Shown here: positions 24,545 to 36,240 of the stretch, piece after piece
Numbering within the stretch: the first letter of the stretch is position 1
Layout of the letters: every line of letters begins with the position of its first letter
Assembly: GCF_000237925.1 (NCBI RefSeq)
Contig: NC_031498.1
Span: forward strand, 26,298,308-26,362,307
Direction: 5' to 3'
DNA from: Schistosoma mansoni
Lineage: Eukaryota; Platyhelminthes; Trematoda; Strigeidida; Schistosomatidae
Length of the DNA stretch: 64,000 bases
Notes under the pieces: model-generated
The model's input: the letters and a program-made list of their open reading frames with translations, nothing else
Database searches by the model: none
What the model was told of the DNA's origin: nothing
Made by a program: the position numbers and the translations under genes

Positions 24545-26175
24545 AGCTTCTATCGAGTAAAGCTCACCCCAACAGCACGGTTTCAGAAAAGGTCATTCTT
24601 GTATGACCAACCTGCTAACTGCAGTGGATAGATGGAAAACGATCCTTGATCACAAGGGGAAGGTTGACGTCATTCACCTTGATTTCTCAAAAGGTTTTGA
24701 TAGGATCAACCTCATATGTCTTCTCAATAAGCCTGGACGATTGGGTATCGAACACCCTTCGATTGGCTGGCTCGCTTCATATCTAGAAAACCGACATTTT
24801 AAGGTCAGGGTTAACATGACTCTCTCTCAGGCTATGGAATGTCCTAGTGGGGTCCCCCAGGGCTCAATACTAGGACCTCTTCTCTTCTTGATCTACACAA
24901 ACGATCTTCCACAACAAGTATCGTCTGACTTATCAATTTTTGCTGATGATGTGAAACTTTGGAGGGAGATACGTGACCAAAAGGATATACCGGCACCTCA
25001 GGAGGATCTGACCCGACTTCAAAGTTGGGCAGACGACAACGGACTTATCTTCAACACTTCAAAGTGCAGAGTGGTCATCTGCGACATGTTGCAGACTATA
25101 GTTTCCCAAGTAAAAATGATTTAGGAGTTTTGGTACCCTAAGACCTGAAGTCGTACGCTAACTGAAGCAAACCTTGCACTGGTAACATTGAAGTGCATTT
25201 TCGGCCAGTTTGACGGTAGGAATTTCCATATAATCTTCAACAGTTTTATTCGCCCCATTTAGAGTACGAAAGTATAGTATTTCCTCCCTCCCTCCAAAAG
25301 CATAAGGACATTCTGGGACGTATCCAACGTCAAGCCACGAAATCAGTTCGGGGACTCAAATTCAAACCTTATGAAGAGAGCCTCCAATCACTTAACCTTT
25401 ACCCGATACAATACAGGCGTCTTAGAGGTGCCCTTGTTATCACTTACAGTATCCTTAACACTTCTGGTTATCCCCTTAAACATCTTCTTAAGCATAGTCA
25501 CAACACTAACCTGAGAGGTGTGTAAGATCATCTACGTTGATGGTCTATGTCGAAATGATTGGAGGGGCTTACTAGAGTTAGACGAGAATGGTGACGAACC
25601 AACTAACGCTGAAGTCACACCTCGCGACCAGCACCTTACGTGGATTGCCCCCATCGACGTAACAAGGGACTATGGACGCTATGGTGACTGTACAACACAA
25701 AGGACGTTATTACAAGAATATATTAGTTAATGTACAACCACGAAAGTACAGAAGCGAAAGTACGACCACTGCCGCGTGGGCCAGTCCATGGCGTGTAATT
25801 GACTGATGCGCGTTGACTATCCTTGACCTTGACAGGGATCAATGATCTGTTCGATATTCAGTGACCCTACAGGTAACACCCAGAAATTGGAGACTCATTA
25901 TAGGAGGACAGACTGCAGACACAACTTCTACTCCATAAGAGTTGTCAAATGCTGGAATTCGCTGTCGACTGAGCTAGTCCAAGCGACTTCCCAGGAGTCC
26001 TTTAAGAGGAAACTTGACTTATTCTTAAGGACTAAGGATAACATATTATTATGATTTACCAAATTCTTTTTTCCTCTCTATTATCGTTAATATACCCAGG
26101 TTCTTGCCTGGAGGTATTGGTGATCCACTGCTACCAGACACGGAAGCTCGTTAAGCGAAAGCTTCTTCTATACCG
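24545..26175 (+). mobile_element. CR1/Jockey-like LINE (SR1/Perere type), 5'-truncated, interrupted by another repeat
   Basis: The reverse transcriptase reads from QQHGFRKGHSCMTNLL, through HLDFSKGFDRI and GVPQGSILGPLLFLIYTNDL, to the catalytic FADDVKLW at about 24,940. A C-terminal domain follows (TDCRHNFYSIRVVKCWNSLS, then ATSQESFKRKLDLFL) and ends at a stop near 26,054. The segment 25,518-25,872 is foreign and splits an otherwise continuous LRG/NTQKLE reading frame. The 3' untranslated end runs to about 26,175, only about 90 bp before the SREK1IP1 start codon. Several frame breaks make it inactive. Confidence 0.85.
25518..25872 (+). repeat. 355-bp two-copy repeat inserted in a LINE, with GT...AG edges
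   Basis: This segment matches 43,833-44,180 over nearly its whole length (for example cgatgatct and gatattc near the right end). Removing exactly 25,518-25,872 restores the LINE codons CTG AGA GGT AAC ACC. The inserted segment begins gtgtgtaag and ends ccctacag, so its edges equal those of a spliceosomal intron. Equally, AGGT at both junctions (25,516-25,519 and 25,871-25,874) could be a 4-bp target duplication. I do not know the family. Confidence 0.75.
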
Positions 26176-26264
26176 TCCTCAACCATTTGAACCGTTTGAA
26201 TTTGGGACGCGCTCATACTACTTTTCAAGGTTGTGGCTTGCCTGCCGTATTGTGGGCAGGGTAT

Positions 26265-29200
26265 ATGGATTGTAAGTGTACTGCCTTTGATTTCAATAAG
26301 TTTACAGCTAAACCCCGTGAATCCAGGACGAACTTTCGAGTGGGCTGTAAAAAATGTGGATTTAGTAAGCAGCAACATACTTACTAACGGCTGATACAGC
26401 CGGCCATTTAACATTTCAATGTCGCAATTATTTACGCGGTGGTGTCTCAGGTGATGTAGTTCTAGATGTAAGCAGTACCAGTTCTCAGTCTGATGAAAGC
26501 GAGATAATTGCAGCAGCTTTAGAATTACGACGTGCTTCAATGGGTAAGTCGTCCTGTTTATACTTCCCCATGTCATGTACAAATGTTTATATCCTCATTT
26601 TAATGTTGGATTCAAAATTTCGTCCGGTTGTCATCATATTAGAAAATTCATATTCCAAGAAACTGAGTTCCAGAGAGAATCTCAATCTTAAGTGTACTAT
26701 GGCATTGTGATATGGTAACCGTTGTTGATACGAATGCGCGATGTGAAATTGTACGGTAGTTGGAAGTATTCAAATTATTATTCTAAATGAGAATTCCTGA
26801 AATGGTGAGATTGAGGATAAGTAGAACCAGATTAGTATAAGTGAACGTATTATATTTGGAATTCGTAATCAGTAGACAATCAAGTACAGAGGGAACACCA
26901 GTTAATACAAATACTACAACCGCCACATCTTAAATTGGTATCCGGATTCCCTTAATCTGTTGTACGTATTCTTAAGTCGATCAATTACGACCCGTTGTGT
27001 ATTGGGTTAAGAATATATGGTATAGGATGTACTCATTAGTATTAGGATTAACAATAAGAATAAAACAGACTCATCTGGGCTCCTGCGACATTCGGTTGTC
27101 GTGACTGGCTTGTAAATGAACAGTAGATATATAGACCATTTTTAGCAGACCTTACGTAGACCGCGAAAAATCAGTTCTTGGGTGATTATTTCGCTCAAGC
27201 AATTCCACCATTGTTTCCTTTGAGTACGGTCTGGTAGTTCTTCACTGAAAGACTATCTACTCCGTTCCTCGGGTCTTTGAATTTCACAGCAGTAATGAGA
27301 CTGACGTTTGTTTTCTACGTCTCAGCATTTTATGCTTGTGCATCAGAATGAGAGGGCTTTGGAGTTGTGTGTAATTTTTCGCACTTTGATTTCGTAGTTA
27401 TCAAGAATTTCATCGGAATCGTCTTCAGTGATCAGTAAGGAGAGCTGTACCTGAAGCACTCTTAAATTTTCTAGAGCCAGGACAGATGGTCCTCAATCAG
27501 TGGGGAATAAATAGCAATTTAGGACTGAAGATTTATCGTCTTTAATCAGCAAGTTGCAACACCCAAGAATAGTATGTTTATGACCTGTTATACTCGAAAT
27601 AAAAACTTCAGTGGATATAATTATAGCATCGGAATTTAATGACTTCAACTTTCCAACGGACACGATAGATTTTATACTACCAGTGTTAACAGTAAAATTG
27701 TGAAAAGCACCACTGGACAAATATAATCGTTTTTGAATATTTAGTGAAGTACTGGGAGTTGTAAATAAGGATAGCATATGATTATTAGAACGGTCGGGAT
27801 TAAAACCACTCAAATTAATAAAACCAGAGTTACAAAGTTTAGCATCACTTGCGGCGAAATGAACAGTAGTTTTACAATCCGACTGGATGTGTTCTGTTTT
27901 ACCACACCTAAAACGTTTAACATGACGAAAGACACGTGAATTACATAAGTGAAACCTGTGCTCACCTATCTAACCTGTATTGAAATTTTTGATTAACTTT
28001 TCATATTTCCACGAGAGTAGGAAACTTTATGGCGAGACTATAATTTGTGGACGAGCCAATCAGATATATGGTAACATGTTTTGGATTTTTCGCGTAATTC
28101 ATTCATTCATTTGGTTAAATAGCGTTTTGGCATTTTAGTTGATGTCAATTCTTGATGAAAACCTTTAATTTAATTCCTGACCTTAACCATCAACTCTAAA
28201 TCATAATTCTGATTCTTCACACTGGTTTATAACCCTTATCTAGTCCTAGTTAGCAGGTAGACATTCCCAAGGTTACCTTAGGGTCGTCCGTAAATTATAG
28301 TCTTGCAGAAATTTTCACTGACTGGGAATCAAGCTCATTTACTGTCTCATAGTTAATACATGGTTGTAATTTCTTAGAATAAACTTTTGGACTTCTAGAT
28401 TTTCTAAATTCGGAATATTTATCCCAACAATCAGCCGATCACGAAGTTGAGTTTCCGATTGGTCTCCAAAACTGCGCTTTGTGGTCTGTTTCTGTACTTC
28501 AAGTATAGTCTTTAACTTTCTGTTCATTTTGTTGCATCATTTTACGGAACGTTGACCTCTCTCTTCATTCAAAGCTAACACTACACATGACTAAGTTGTA
28601 ATTCCTTGAGAGATTCATATAACAATGGAATTAGTTTCTCTGAAAAGGTCATACTTTTTAGCAGCTTATTAGCTTATTTGTCGATGAACGTCAGGAAATA
28701 AGCAGTACATTTATCGTCTTTAATATCTTTTTTAGTTATGCACCAGATTCCAAACCGCTCATTATCGTTTTCAAATTCATCCCCACTTGAATTGATATCT
28801 AACTGTCCAAGATTTGACTCGATCGCGACGCTAATACGATAATTAGAAATATTCGAATTGATATTATAACTAAGAATTCCTGGTATCGTACAATTTAAGA
28901 CAGGTAGAATTAGGTGAGCTTAAATGAACGTATTATATTTGGAATTCATAATCAGCGGGCAATCAAGCACAAAGGAATAGTTACTTAGTACATATGCCAC
29001 AGATAGGTTAGTAGATTATGGCAGTAGGATATTTCGTCCCAATTTCTTGAAGTATTCTTATCCGAGGTTTAAATCCACTGATTCACAGCCGATTGGGTTA
29101 ATAAGGTAGATTAAATTACCACACAGTAATAGGATGAAAAGGCCGTAAATTTGCAGATTTTCCTCTTACTTAAACCTTGATCTTCAGAACAGTATGAAAT

Positions 29201-30609
29201 AATGTTATTTGCTTCTAGTTTGAAATGCACTGAGTCCCTCAGTATTTCTGGACAGAATCCGTATAATTAGTTTTGGTAATTACAGTTTTCATTTATTTAA
29301 ACACAAACTTTAGTACAAGGAGGCACCAGATAGATATGCGCCACATAAATCATTTGATATGTGTTAGGGCTGGAGTACTGGCTGGTTGCCCAACTCACAT
29401 CATAAAACAGTTTCTTACATTACTCTGTGAACTTTTCTTCAAGATACAAGCTATTCGACCCACTATTTTCATGGCGTAATCCAAATGTATCTACTGCTAG
29501 TCTTCACTTTGGTGGGCTGATTATCAGCCTTAAACAAGATGTACATCAGTAGCAAGATGTTCTTAATCGGTCTTATTCAATCTGCGTCAAATTCCATACG
29601 CTGAAGAAAGCAAATTCGAATTGCTCACACAGTTTTAGAAAGGTTGTATCGGATTTTATATTCGATAACATCATAGGATAAAAATAAAACGGAATAAGGA
29701 TTTAAATCAATGTAAGATTAAATCATCCACAACAAATTAGGTTAACTTAGAGGCCGAATCCATAATGCAGCAGAACAACATCAGGAGATAAAGCCCGATG
29801 CTAGCCAGTAAATAAAGTAAGCTCGTCCGTCATTCATTTCGTCAGAATCCTGAAGCTCATGCATATCGTCAGTTTGGAATAAGGTTTTTTCTTAACTCTC
29901 TTAAGTAAGCCCTCTGTATTTACCAACCTAGTTTAAGTGCTAGAGGTTCGCCTTTTGCCTTTTTTTTCGTAAAATCATCTCCATGTAAAAAAGTTTACTG
30001 ATTGCAGAATCTCGTAATAATCTACTATATATAAGCTAAATTATACTTTATTCGACATCTTGGAATTATATAAACTGTTGTGAAACCGAATACGAGTTTT
30101 TTCGTACCTTATGAACTGAGAGAGTGAAGAAGGTATTAACCCACAGTTTTCAAGTTTTGTAACATCTGTGCTACTGTCAAGTCACTCAAACTACTTTATT
30201 AAAAATATGAGCACTTGTATTTCATTATTGAAAAAACCTTTAAAATGCTCACTTACAAATAACTCCGTGCTCATCATCAGTGCAAACTGTCTTGACTAGC
30301 TTACCCTTTAAGACCCCTAACTTATTATTGTGATCGATTGTTATTTGCATTCTTATTTCATTTTAGCTGCAAAGAAGAAGAAAATGAAAGAGAAAAAACA
30401 AGTTTCGAAGCGGTAAATCAACTTGTATTTTTTGGTTAATTTTATTCACTCATTTTCCTCTTAGAAGGCATTCGACAACAGGGTCTTCAGAAAGTAGTAG
30501 TAGTAGATCGTCCACCCCCGATCATCATCGTCATCATAAGAAAAAACATAAATCGAAGAAGCTACATAAACACCCAAAAAGAAAGCATAAACATTCTAGA
30601 AGTGAATAA
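26265..30609 (+). CDS. SREK1IP1: SREK1IP1-type CCHC zinc-knuckle protein, five exons, complete
   Basis: Orthologues (P18SRP) bind the SR-related factor SREK1 and are thought to modulate splicing in the nucleus. Exons: 26265-26271, 26308-26364, 26400-26543, 30367-30412, 30465-30609. All junctions are GT-AG with matching phases. The product begins MDSKPRESRTNFRV, then the zinc knuckle CKKCGFTGHLTFQC (CX2CX4HX4C). SGDVVLDVSSTSS matches the human DIVLDVSSTSS. A Lys/His/Arg/Ser-rich tail ends HKHSRSE. Total is about 132 residues. The first exon is only seven bases (ATGGATT). Intron 1 (36 bp) is divisible by three and has no stop, so its retention would add 12 residues and keep the frame. Intron 3 (3.8 kb) holds a Gypsy fossil. 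AATAAA follows at 30,671. Confidence 0.93.
26780..29130 (-). mobile_element. Gypsy-type LTR retrotransposon fossil in SREK1IP1 intron 3
   Basis: Direct repeats of about 270 bp begin near 26,780 and 28,860 (shared gaacgtattatatttgga) and look like degenerate LTRs. Between them, minus-strand frames show the end of gag with a zinc-knuckle-like Cys/His stretch and a protease region. Reverse transcriptase and integrase are absent. It is broken in many places and internally deleted. The divergence of the two repeats suggests an old insertion. It is antisense to the host gene. Confidence 0.7.
29288..29400 (-). repeat. 5'-truncated Rep520 copy (3' end only)
   Basis: The segment starts with tttatttaaacacaaac, the reverse complement of the AAAT tail, and continues with gtacaaggaggcaccagata and a diverged ctcacacaaat region. 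It matches the tail-side about 110 bp of the 57.8-kb copy. Loss of the 5' part fits truncated reverse transcription. Confidence 0.75.
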
Positions 30610-30670
30610 CTTGGTGTTTTTTTGGTGAAGGCTTTCATTCCTTATCTATGTACAGATTTCTCTGTAATGA

Positions 30671-30676
30671 AATAAA
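30671..30676 (+). promoter_or_regulatory. Candidate polyadenylation signal of SREK1IP1
   Basis: AATAAA lies 62 bases after the SREK1IP1 stop codon, in correct orientation and in AT-rich sequence. It is the nearest canonical signal. Confidence 0.6.
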
Positions 30677-30806
30677 TTGTTACTTTTTAATAGCACCATT
30701 TTTGTTGCATACACGAATCAGTAGTATTGGTAAGGTAGTCGGATGTCAGCTAAAAATCCATGTACGTAAAACAACATTACCACTGGCTTCACGTCACTTT
30801 AAATTG

Positions 30807-31047
30807 TTTTATTGGTTTGGAATGAGAGTTTTCCAACTCCCCTAGGTGAACTCTCCGTATCCATCAACCCGGTTAAAGCGCCAGGCATTCGCTTTCCGTC
30901 CTCTCAATTTCGTAAACAACATCCCTGCCGCGAAAAGAAAGTAAGTAGGACTTCGCTGACGGTGGTTGTACACTCGTGGCCATGTGAGGGCATTTCAAGA
31001 GGGAGGGCAGACTCTCCCCACCCTCGACCGTACCAGGGCATTTAGGG
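30807..31047 (-). repeat. Rep520 copy lacking its tail half
   Basis: Read on the minus strand, the segment starts at the family's 5' end (cgcccctaaatgccctggta) and runs about 240 bp to the tttggaat block, where it stops. Unlike most siblings it keeps the 5' end and has lost the 3' half, which suggests later deletion or recombination. It lies just 3' of SREK1IP1. Confidence 0.8.
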
Positions 31048-32229
31048 GCGAAGGCAGTTAAAAAGTGAAATAATATGTACTTTGATATACAATTCTTTAA
31101 AGTATAGAGTAAAATCTTGACATCAACACAATTAGGAAGTTACAATATGGGAATAAATACTTCATAAGTGAAAGAGGACTTAGCAATAGGCTAGGAAACT
31201 GTATGTATTACTACTGGAGGTGTAACACCTTTTAAGTTGCACTTAAAATCTACAGCAACATAGGATAGACATTTCAAGGTTTGTTCAACTTACCGCATGA
31301 ATTTCTATCTTGTAGATGTAGTGAATAGGGAGAGCGTATCACTTTTAGTTGTATAAAATCTATATACTTCCATCTACCTTGGTATTCTCTTTTATCGATT
31401 GTACCAATTCGTTAATTGTTTTTATCAGTATCAAGTCACCACACTAATATCGGTTACTGGGATCGGTGAACTCTGGTTGGAATTATGATTTATCGTGAAG
31501 CTTTATAATGGATCGGTAAAAGTATAATATACTGACGACCTTGGACAACTTATAAACCAATCAGGAAACAGTGCCTAGTTTTAAGATAATTAGCAATATG
31601 AAGTAACTAAATAACAGCTTGGATCGTAATGATTAACTTTCACAAGTCAAATTATCCTTCTCGGTTGGGAAAAAAGAGAAAAGTTTACACTTATACATAC
31701 ATATCACGAGTCGGGCTAGTACTGTGAGTTCGGGCTATTATCCCACTGAGATTTTGTCACCAACTGACGTCATTTATAATGCAATAACATGGTTAGCTAT
31801 TAAGAGTTAAAATAGAGTTTTGAGCAGGGTTTACAAATTGGGATCTGGTTTTTCAACTCAAACTGATATTAGGTGTAATGCCTTGCCACCTTCCTGTCTA
31901 CAAACTTCAGGAACTTGGGCTTGAGATTTAGAGTAAGAATAAGGAAGGTTTGATATTTTCTAGCTTCGCTTAGCACTCTTGACTACACGATGAATGACAT
32001 TAAGTACTTTGATACTCACTCTCCCTTAGAAGCAGGTATATCATGTAATTGAGCTTAAGTACCATCTGAAATTCACTTTATCGCTGAATAATAAATATTT
32101 TCATTGATTTGAAACATTTTAAGAACCAAATTTTGCCAATTTTCACTTAGTTAATGATAGCATACACGTTATATATCACTGTACTTTGTACTCTGCGCAA
32201 ATTAATTGAGGTTTTATCTTAATTCAGAT
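31048..32229. other. Intergenic, nothing recognised
   Basis: No exon with recognisable content and no repeat shared elsewhere in the window was seen. It is bounded by a Rep520 fragment and a LINE fragment. Confidence 0.45.
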
Positions 32230-33650
32230 TCATATATGTGTAATGAGGACAGAAGTTCTACGGCACGTGTTAGTCCTTTTCTAGTAAGCTTCTAAGAGTG
32301 TCAAGTCTTCTCTTGAATGAGTTAATTGTAGGGTTTCTAACAATTTGTAACCAAATGACGTTTTTAATGACCCTACTTATCCAGTTTACCACCTATGCTA
32401 CAGAGTTGATCGCTTTCATGTCTACCTTCCATATGTTATGACGAGGTGTCACAACTGTTTGACAGGCCATCTCAGCTATAAACTTGAATAAGATTACTGC
32501 ATGATCACTTCTCCTTAGAGGTGGGAGAAAAGTTAATTAATTGACATCACCGTGTGTGAAGATTAGGTTCAAGGGAGACGAGGAGTTTTGTAGGTCATAT
32601 ATGGTGGGATATATAATGTGCTGGAATAAAGCTAAAGCGATTGTGGTTTCCGACGATTCTCAATCACATTATGTTTCTGATGACCCTAATTCCAAGTTTC
32701 TCCAGTTTACAGAGGATTCATTAAAGTCACCTGCTATAAGGCTTTTCCACCCGTTTGATCAGGATTTAAGTTTATTTAGGAGGAAGTCATCCACTACAAA
32801 TTCTGGACTGGGGTGTACTACGAATAATTCAATATCTTGCTCTTCATATTTCAGCCAGCAGCGCACCAGTTCACATGTTCTTAAGTCTTGTGCCACTGTC
32901 TCGACAGCTCATATGGTTAAGGTGCTTTTCATGCACAGGATAGTCCCACTTCCCCCACGGTTTAGTCTATGAGCCCTACAGAGTAGAAAACTAAGCAATT
33001 GAATTTCACTATTATGCACTTCTGACGTTAACCATGTTTCTAAGATAGTAATGATGTCGGCATTCTCTGTGTTCATCACGTTCTTGAGTTCTACCACTTT
33101 GTTTATTAGGTTTCGAGCATTTGTATAGCACATCCTTGATCCTGTGAGGAACTTTCTTGTGCCATTCATAGTGTTTTGAGGATAGTTTCGCTCTGAACTT
33201 TTAAAACGCGAAAACCCTTAAGTATAAGGTTTTTTCACCGTTCCGGCAGTGCTTATTTATTTCTACCACTGCCGGTCGCTTATTGATACAACTGATCAGA
33301 GTGAGATCAGTACAGACATATATTCTGGAACCAGTCACTTTGCGTAAATTTCTTAGTGTTGGGTTTCTTTCTTCAGTAGAAGTAAAAGTAACTTTTAAGA
33401 GGCGGTTTTTCTGCATTCTTTTAGAATAGACTTTTTGTCTTGTTCTATAAAATTTGTGAATGCTAACTTGTGCTACTGTTTCTGGAAGTAGCTTGCTTAT
33501 GAATGACCTAATGTGGCTTAGATCGTGTTTAATTATAGCCTTTGTTTCCTTTTCGAAAGATTCTCTTAACTTATGGAAAATGACTCGTCTCTCAGCGAGA
33601 TCCTTTTTAACGAGCTGTGAGGTTTTGTTTCCTAAACTCTCCTCATCCCT
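32230..33650 (-). mobile_element. CR1/Jockey-like LINE fragment: endonuclease start and C-terminal end, antisense
   Basis: Minus-strand frames near 33,200-33,420 (KNRLLKVTFTSTEERNPTLR) are an N-terminal ORF portion. Those near 32,910-33,170 (CYTNARNLINKVVELKNVMN, then ADIITILETWLTSEV) are the start of the CR1-type endonuclease; TETWL is the metal-binding motif. Further down, near 32,260-32,400, the sequence resembles the C-terminal VRNPTINSFKRRLD segment, so the polymerase between them is mostly missing. Frameshifts are present. The plus-strand frame at 32,541-32,972 is only its antisense shadow. Confidence 0.75.
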
Positions 33651-34940
33651 CTAGTCCGTTTACATAAAAGCGCTTTTAGTTAGTTGTATAATTTATGGAA
33701 CATTTATACATCTAAAGGAATGAATTGTACACCATACTACCAATTTTCTTTTCTTTATAGTATTCTTAGTCTTGGAAAGACTTGTTCTTTCATCAAATAT
33801 CCTTACTATTTTCTTTACAAGTTTGAACTATAAGGGGACAAAGGTTTATATGCAAGTTTTATTGAATACGTTTATCACACTTTGATTCGCCCTAACTTAA
33901 TAAACATTCACATTTCTTTGAATGAGTCCTTAGTACTGATATCATTCCTATTACTTTCTTATAATAATTTGCACTACTTACTAATAACCAGTAGTTTTGG
34001 TTGTTTCTACAAATTTGATGTTTTATCAAATGTAATGCAGGATGTTTCTTGAAATGAACAACTTATATCATTCATTTCTATGCTTTGATCTATTTTTATA
34101 CTTGTGGCAGTATTTCCTTTTTCCTCGATTATGTAGTATTTCTTGAATATGTCCTTAATTGATTCTTGTCAATCACTGATATTCATTCTTGACATCGTCA
34201 CTTGCTGTTTTCTGATTAATATTACGTGTTGTAATTTATTATTAACTCACTTGTTTGGTGCGAAATACACCCTCTTCAATTCCTAAAGAAGTAACTCAAT
34301 CATAAGCTTTGCATATACATCTATTATTAGTACTTAGGTGTAGTCAAACTGTTGTCAAATAGTCGTTGTTCCTTTAGATAAACAAGACTACCATGTTCAT
34401 ACGATTTGTTAAAAGAACCCTGTTTTCGAAATTTTAAATTTCTAATTGTCCTTTCTCAAGAACTGAAATAAATATTCATCTTTTTTGAAGAATTGTAGTT
34501 GACAAACTATGATCATTCAGGTATCGGGCGTAATATCTTATATATTTCCAATCTTCACCATTCAGTAAAAGCTATGTTTCTATACAAACAAGAAACTAGG
34601 ACCTATATTGATAGAAGTGACATGACCTGTTCCCAATTGATTTTTATCTTCTTGTGAAGTTCGTTTACATTACCTACATTATAAGTAGAATATCGTCGTA
34701 AAAGTTATTACATAATGTTTTATGAAAACTAGTCAAATTACAATTGTTAAGTTTTTCTTGTGATAAATCCTGATATTAAACTCCCTTTGTCCCTGATTGA
34801 AAATTATGGAATACTTCTCAAGCTAACTAAGAGAACAGTGTTGTCGTTTAGGATTATAGAAGCTTTGTCTGAGATTCCTCACTGTTGTACTGCCATCGCA
34901 GGTACTTAAATCCTTGAAGAATTCGTTTCATGTAACCTAA
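33651..34940. other. Intergenic, very AT-rich, nothing recognised
   Basis: No open frame of note, no tRNA-like head and no repeat matching the rest of the window. Confidence 0.45.
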
Positions 34941-34949
34941 TAAGTGTTG

Positions 34950-35470
34950 TGTAAAGAAGAAGCAGACGCCCTCTTCATCTTTGCCTGCAGGAACATCAAT
35001 TAGCAGTCAAACGCTATGACATGTCTTCACTTATATCAATGCACGTGGACAACTGCGGACACATATTCGACTGGAAAAATGTAGAGATTTTGGATAGAGG
35101 CAATTCAGAAAAAACCAGAGGATCTTTAGATGCTTGACACTCATGTCAATCAGCAATAAACAAGCACATTGAAATCAATACAATTTATCAACCAATCAAG
35201 GAAATTATGCACAAACATAGGAGCAAAAATCAAACCAATGGGAGATACAACTAAAACAAAGAAGTAAACGATGACAGATTTAAGGTCAACAAGAACCAGT
35301 CACCATCAAGGTGTACAGGACAGGCTGTGAACCACATGTGGAGAAATTCGAACATTTCACTTCTACCCGAAGTTTGAGCTGATGACGTCTTTCAGAAGAA
35401 CGTTGAAAGCTCCACAACCAAACCATCCACTTCAGAGAACAAAACTTCATCAAAAAGTTCCAAATTCACC
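34950..35470 (+). mobile_element. Penelope-like element fragment: GIY-YIG C-terminal region
   Basis: The frame reads EHQLAVKRYDMSSLI with one shift, then MHVDNCGHIFDWKNVEILDR, NSEKTRGSLDA, and SAINKHIEINTIYQPIKEIM. This pattern (HxFDW, then the E-x-W region, then INxHI) is the conserved end of the Penelope-type GIY-YIG endonuclease module. It is broken and carries no reverse transcriptase here. A hammerhead-type repeat begins about 400 bp downstream. Confidence 0.7.
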
Positions 35471-35861
35471 CTATCTCTACTTTAAAATGTGTTTATCGAG
35501 TTTGACTACTTGAAGTTGATAGGAACTTGTTCACAGATAGTTTATCCTGCACATATGGAGTACAATTATTTCTCCTCAGTGATTATGTTACTATTGTTTG
35601 TATGCACATTTTCTTGACCTGTTCTCTGATATTGTAGCCGTCTATCACCTTACTTCTCTTCCTAATAGACTGAGTCTATGTTTATATATCTGCTAGGTGT
35701 TGAATGACCTAAATTACTTCTTTCCCATATTTTAATGTTTTCCTATTCAAATGGATATCCAGTTATCTGAATTATGATTGACAATTTGTTGTGAAGCTTG
35801 ACAAGTGATTTGCGTTCACGTGTAGGTGAAGAGGCCAACCATGTTTTTAGTTTTGGAGATT

Positions 35862-36240
35862 TTTATTTTTTCTAACTAAAAAGACACTAATTTCGTTGAT
35901 AACTGGTTTTCTAAAAATGTGAAGTTGCATTGTTTTTTAAATTGTCAATAATGAATGTTAGACAGTCGCGCAATATAGTGGATTGGTTGAAATCAGACAT
36001 TAACACCGTTGGATGCCAGCTCAGTAGTCTAGAGCTTAAGCATCTGCTCGCGAAACCGAAAGCCCTGCTTTCGAGTCCCACGTACGAGATCGTGGATGGG
36101 CACAACTGAGAAATCCCATATTATGACGAAACGGTCGTCCAGTGCTCTCAGGTTTCCAATGGTTGCCTAACATTCATCCATTCATGATATCAATTGAAAC
36201 TCAACAATTTCCACAACCCTATACTGATAATAATCAATAC
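35862..36240 (+). repeat. tRNA-headed hammerhead SINE (Smα-like) with shared 5' flank
   Basis: A flank shared with 23.4 kb runs to about 35,985. The SINE follows: head with ctcagtagtctagagcttaag (A-box side) and ctttcgagtcccacg (B-box side), then a hammerhead-like core (ctgagaaatccc ... gacgaaac), and a 3' end aatttccacaaccctatact. The ribozyme core has lost the conserved G after CUGAG (CUGAGAA), so it is probably inactive. It lies about 400 bp after the Penelope-like fragment. Confidence 0.8.

Noticed and set aside
32541-32972. 143-codon plus-strand open frame
   Set aside because: It is antisense to CR1-like endonuclease sequence and has no domain of its own.
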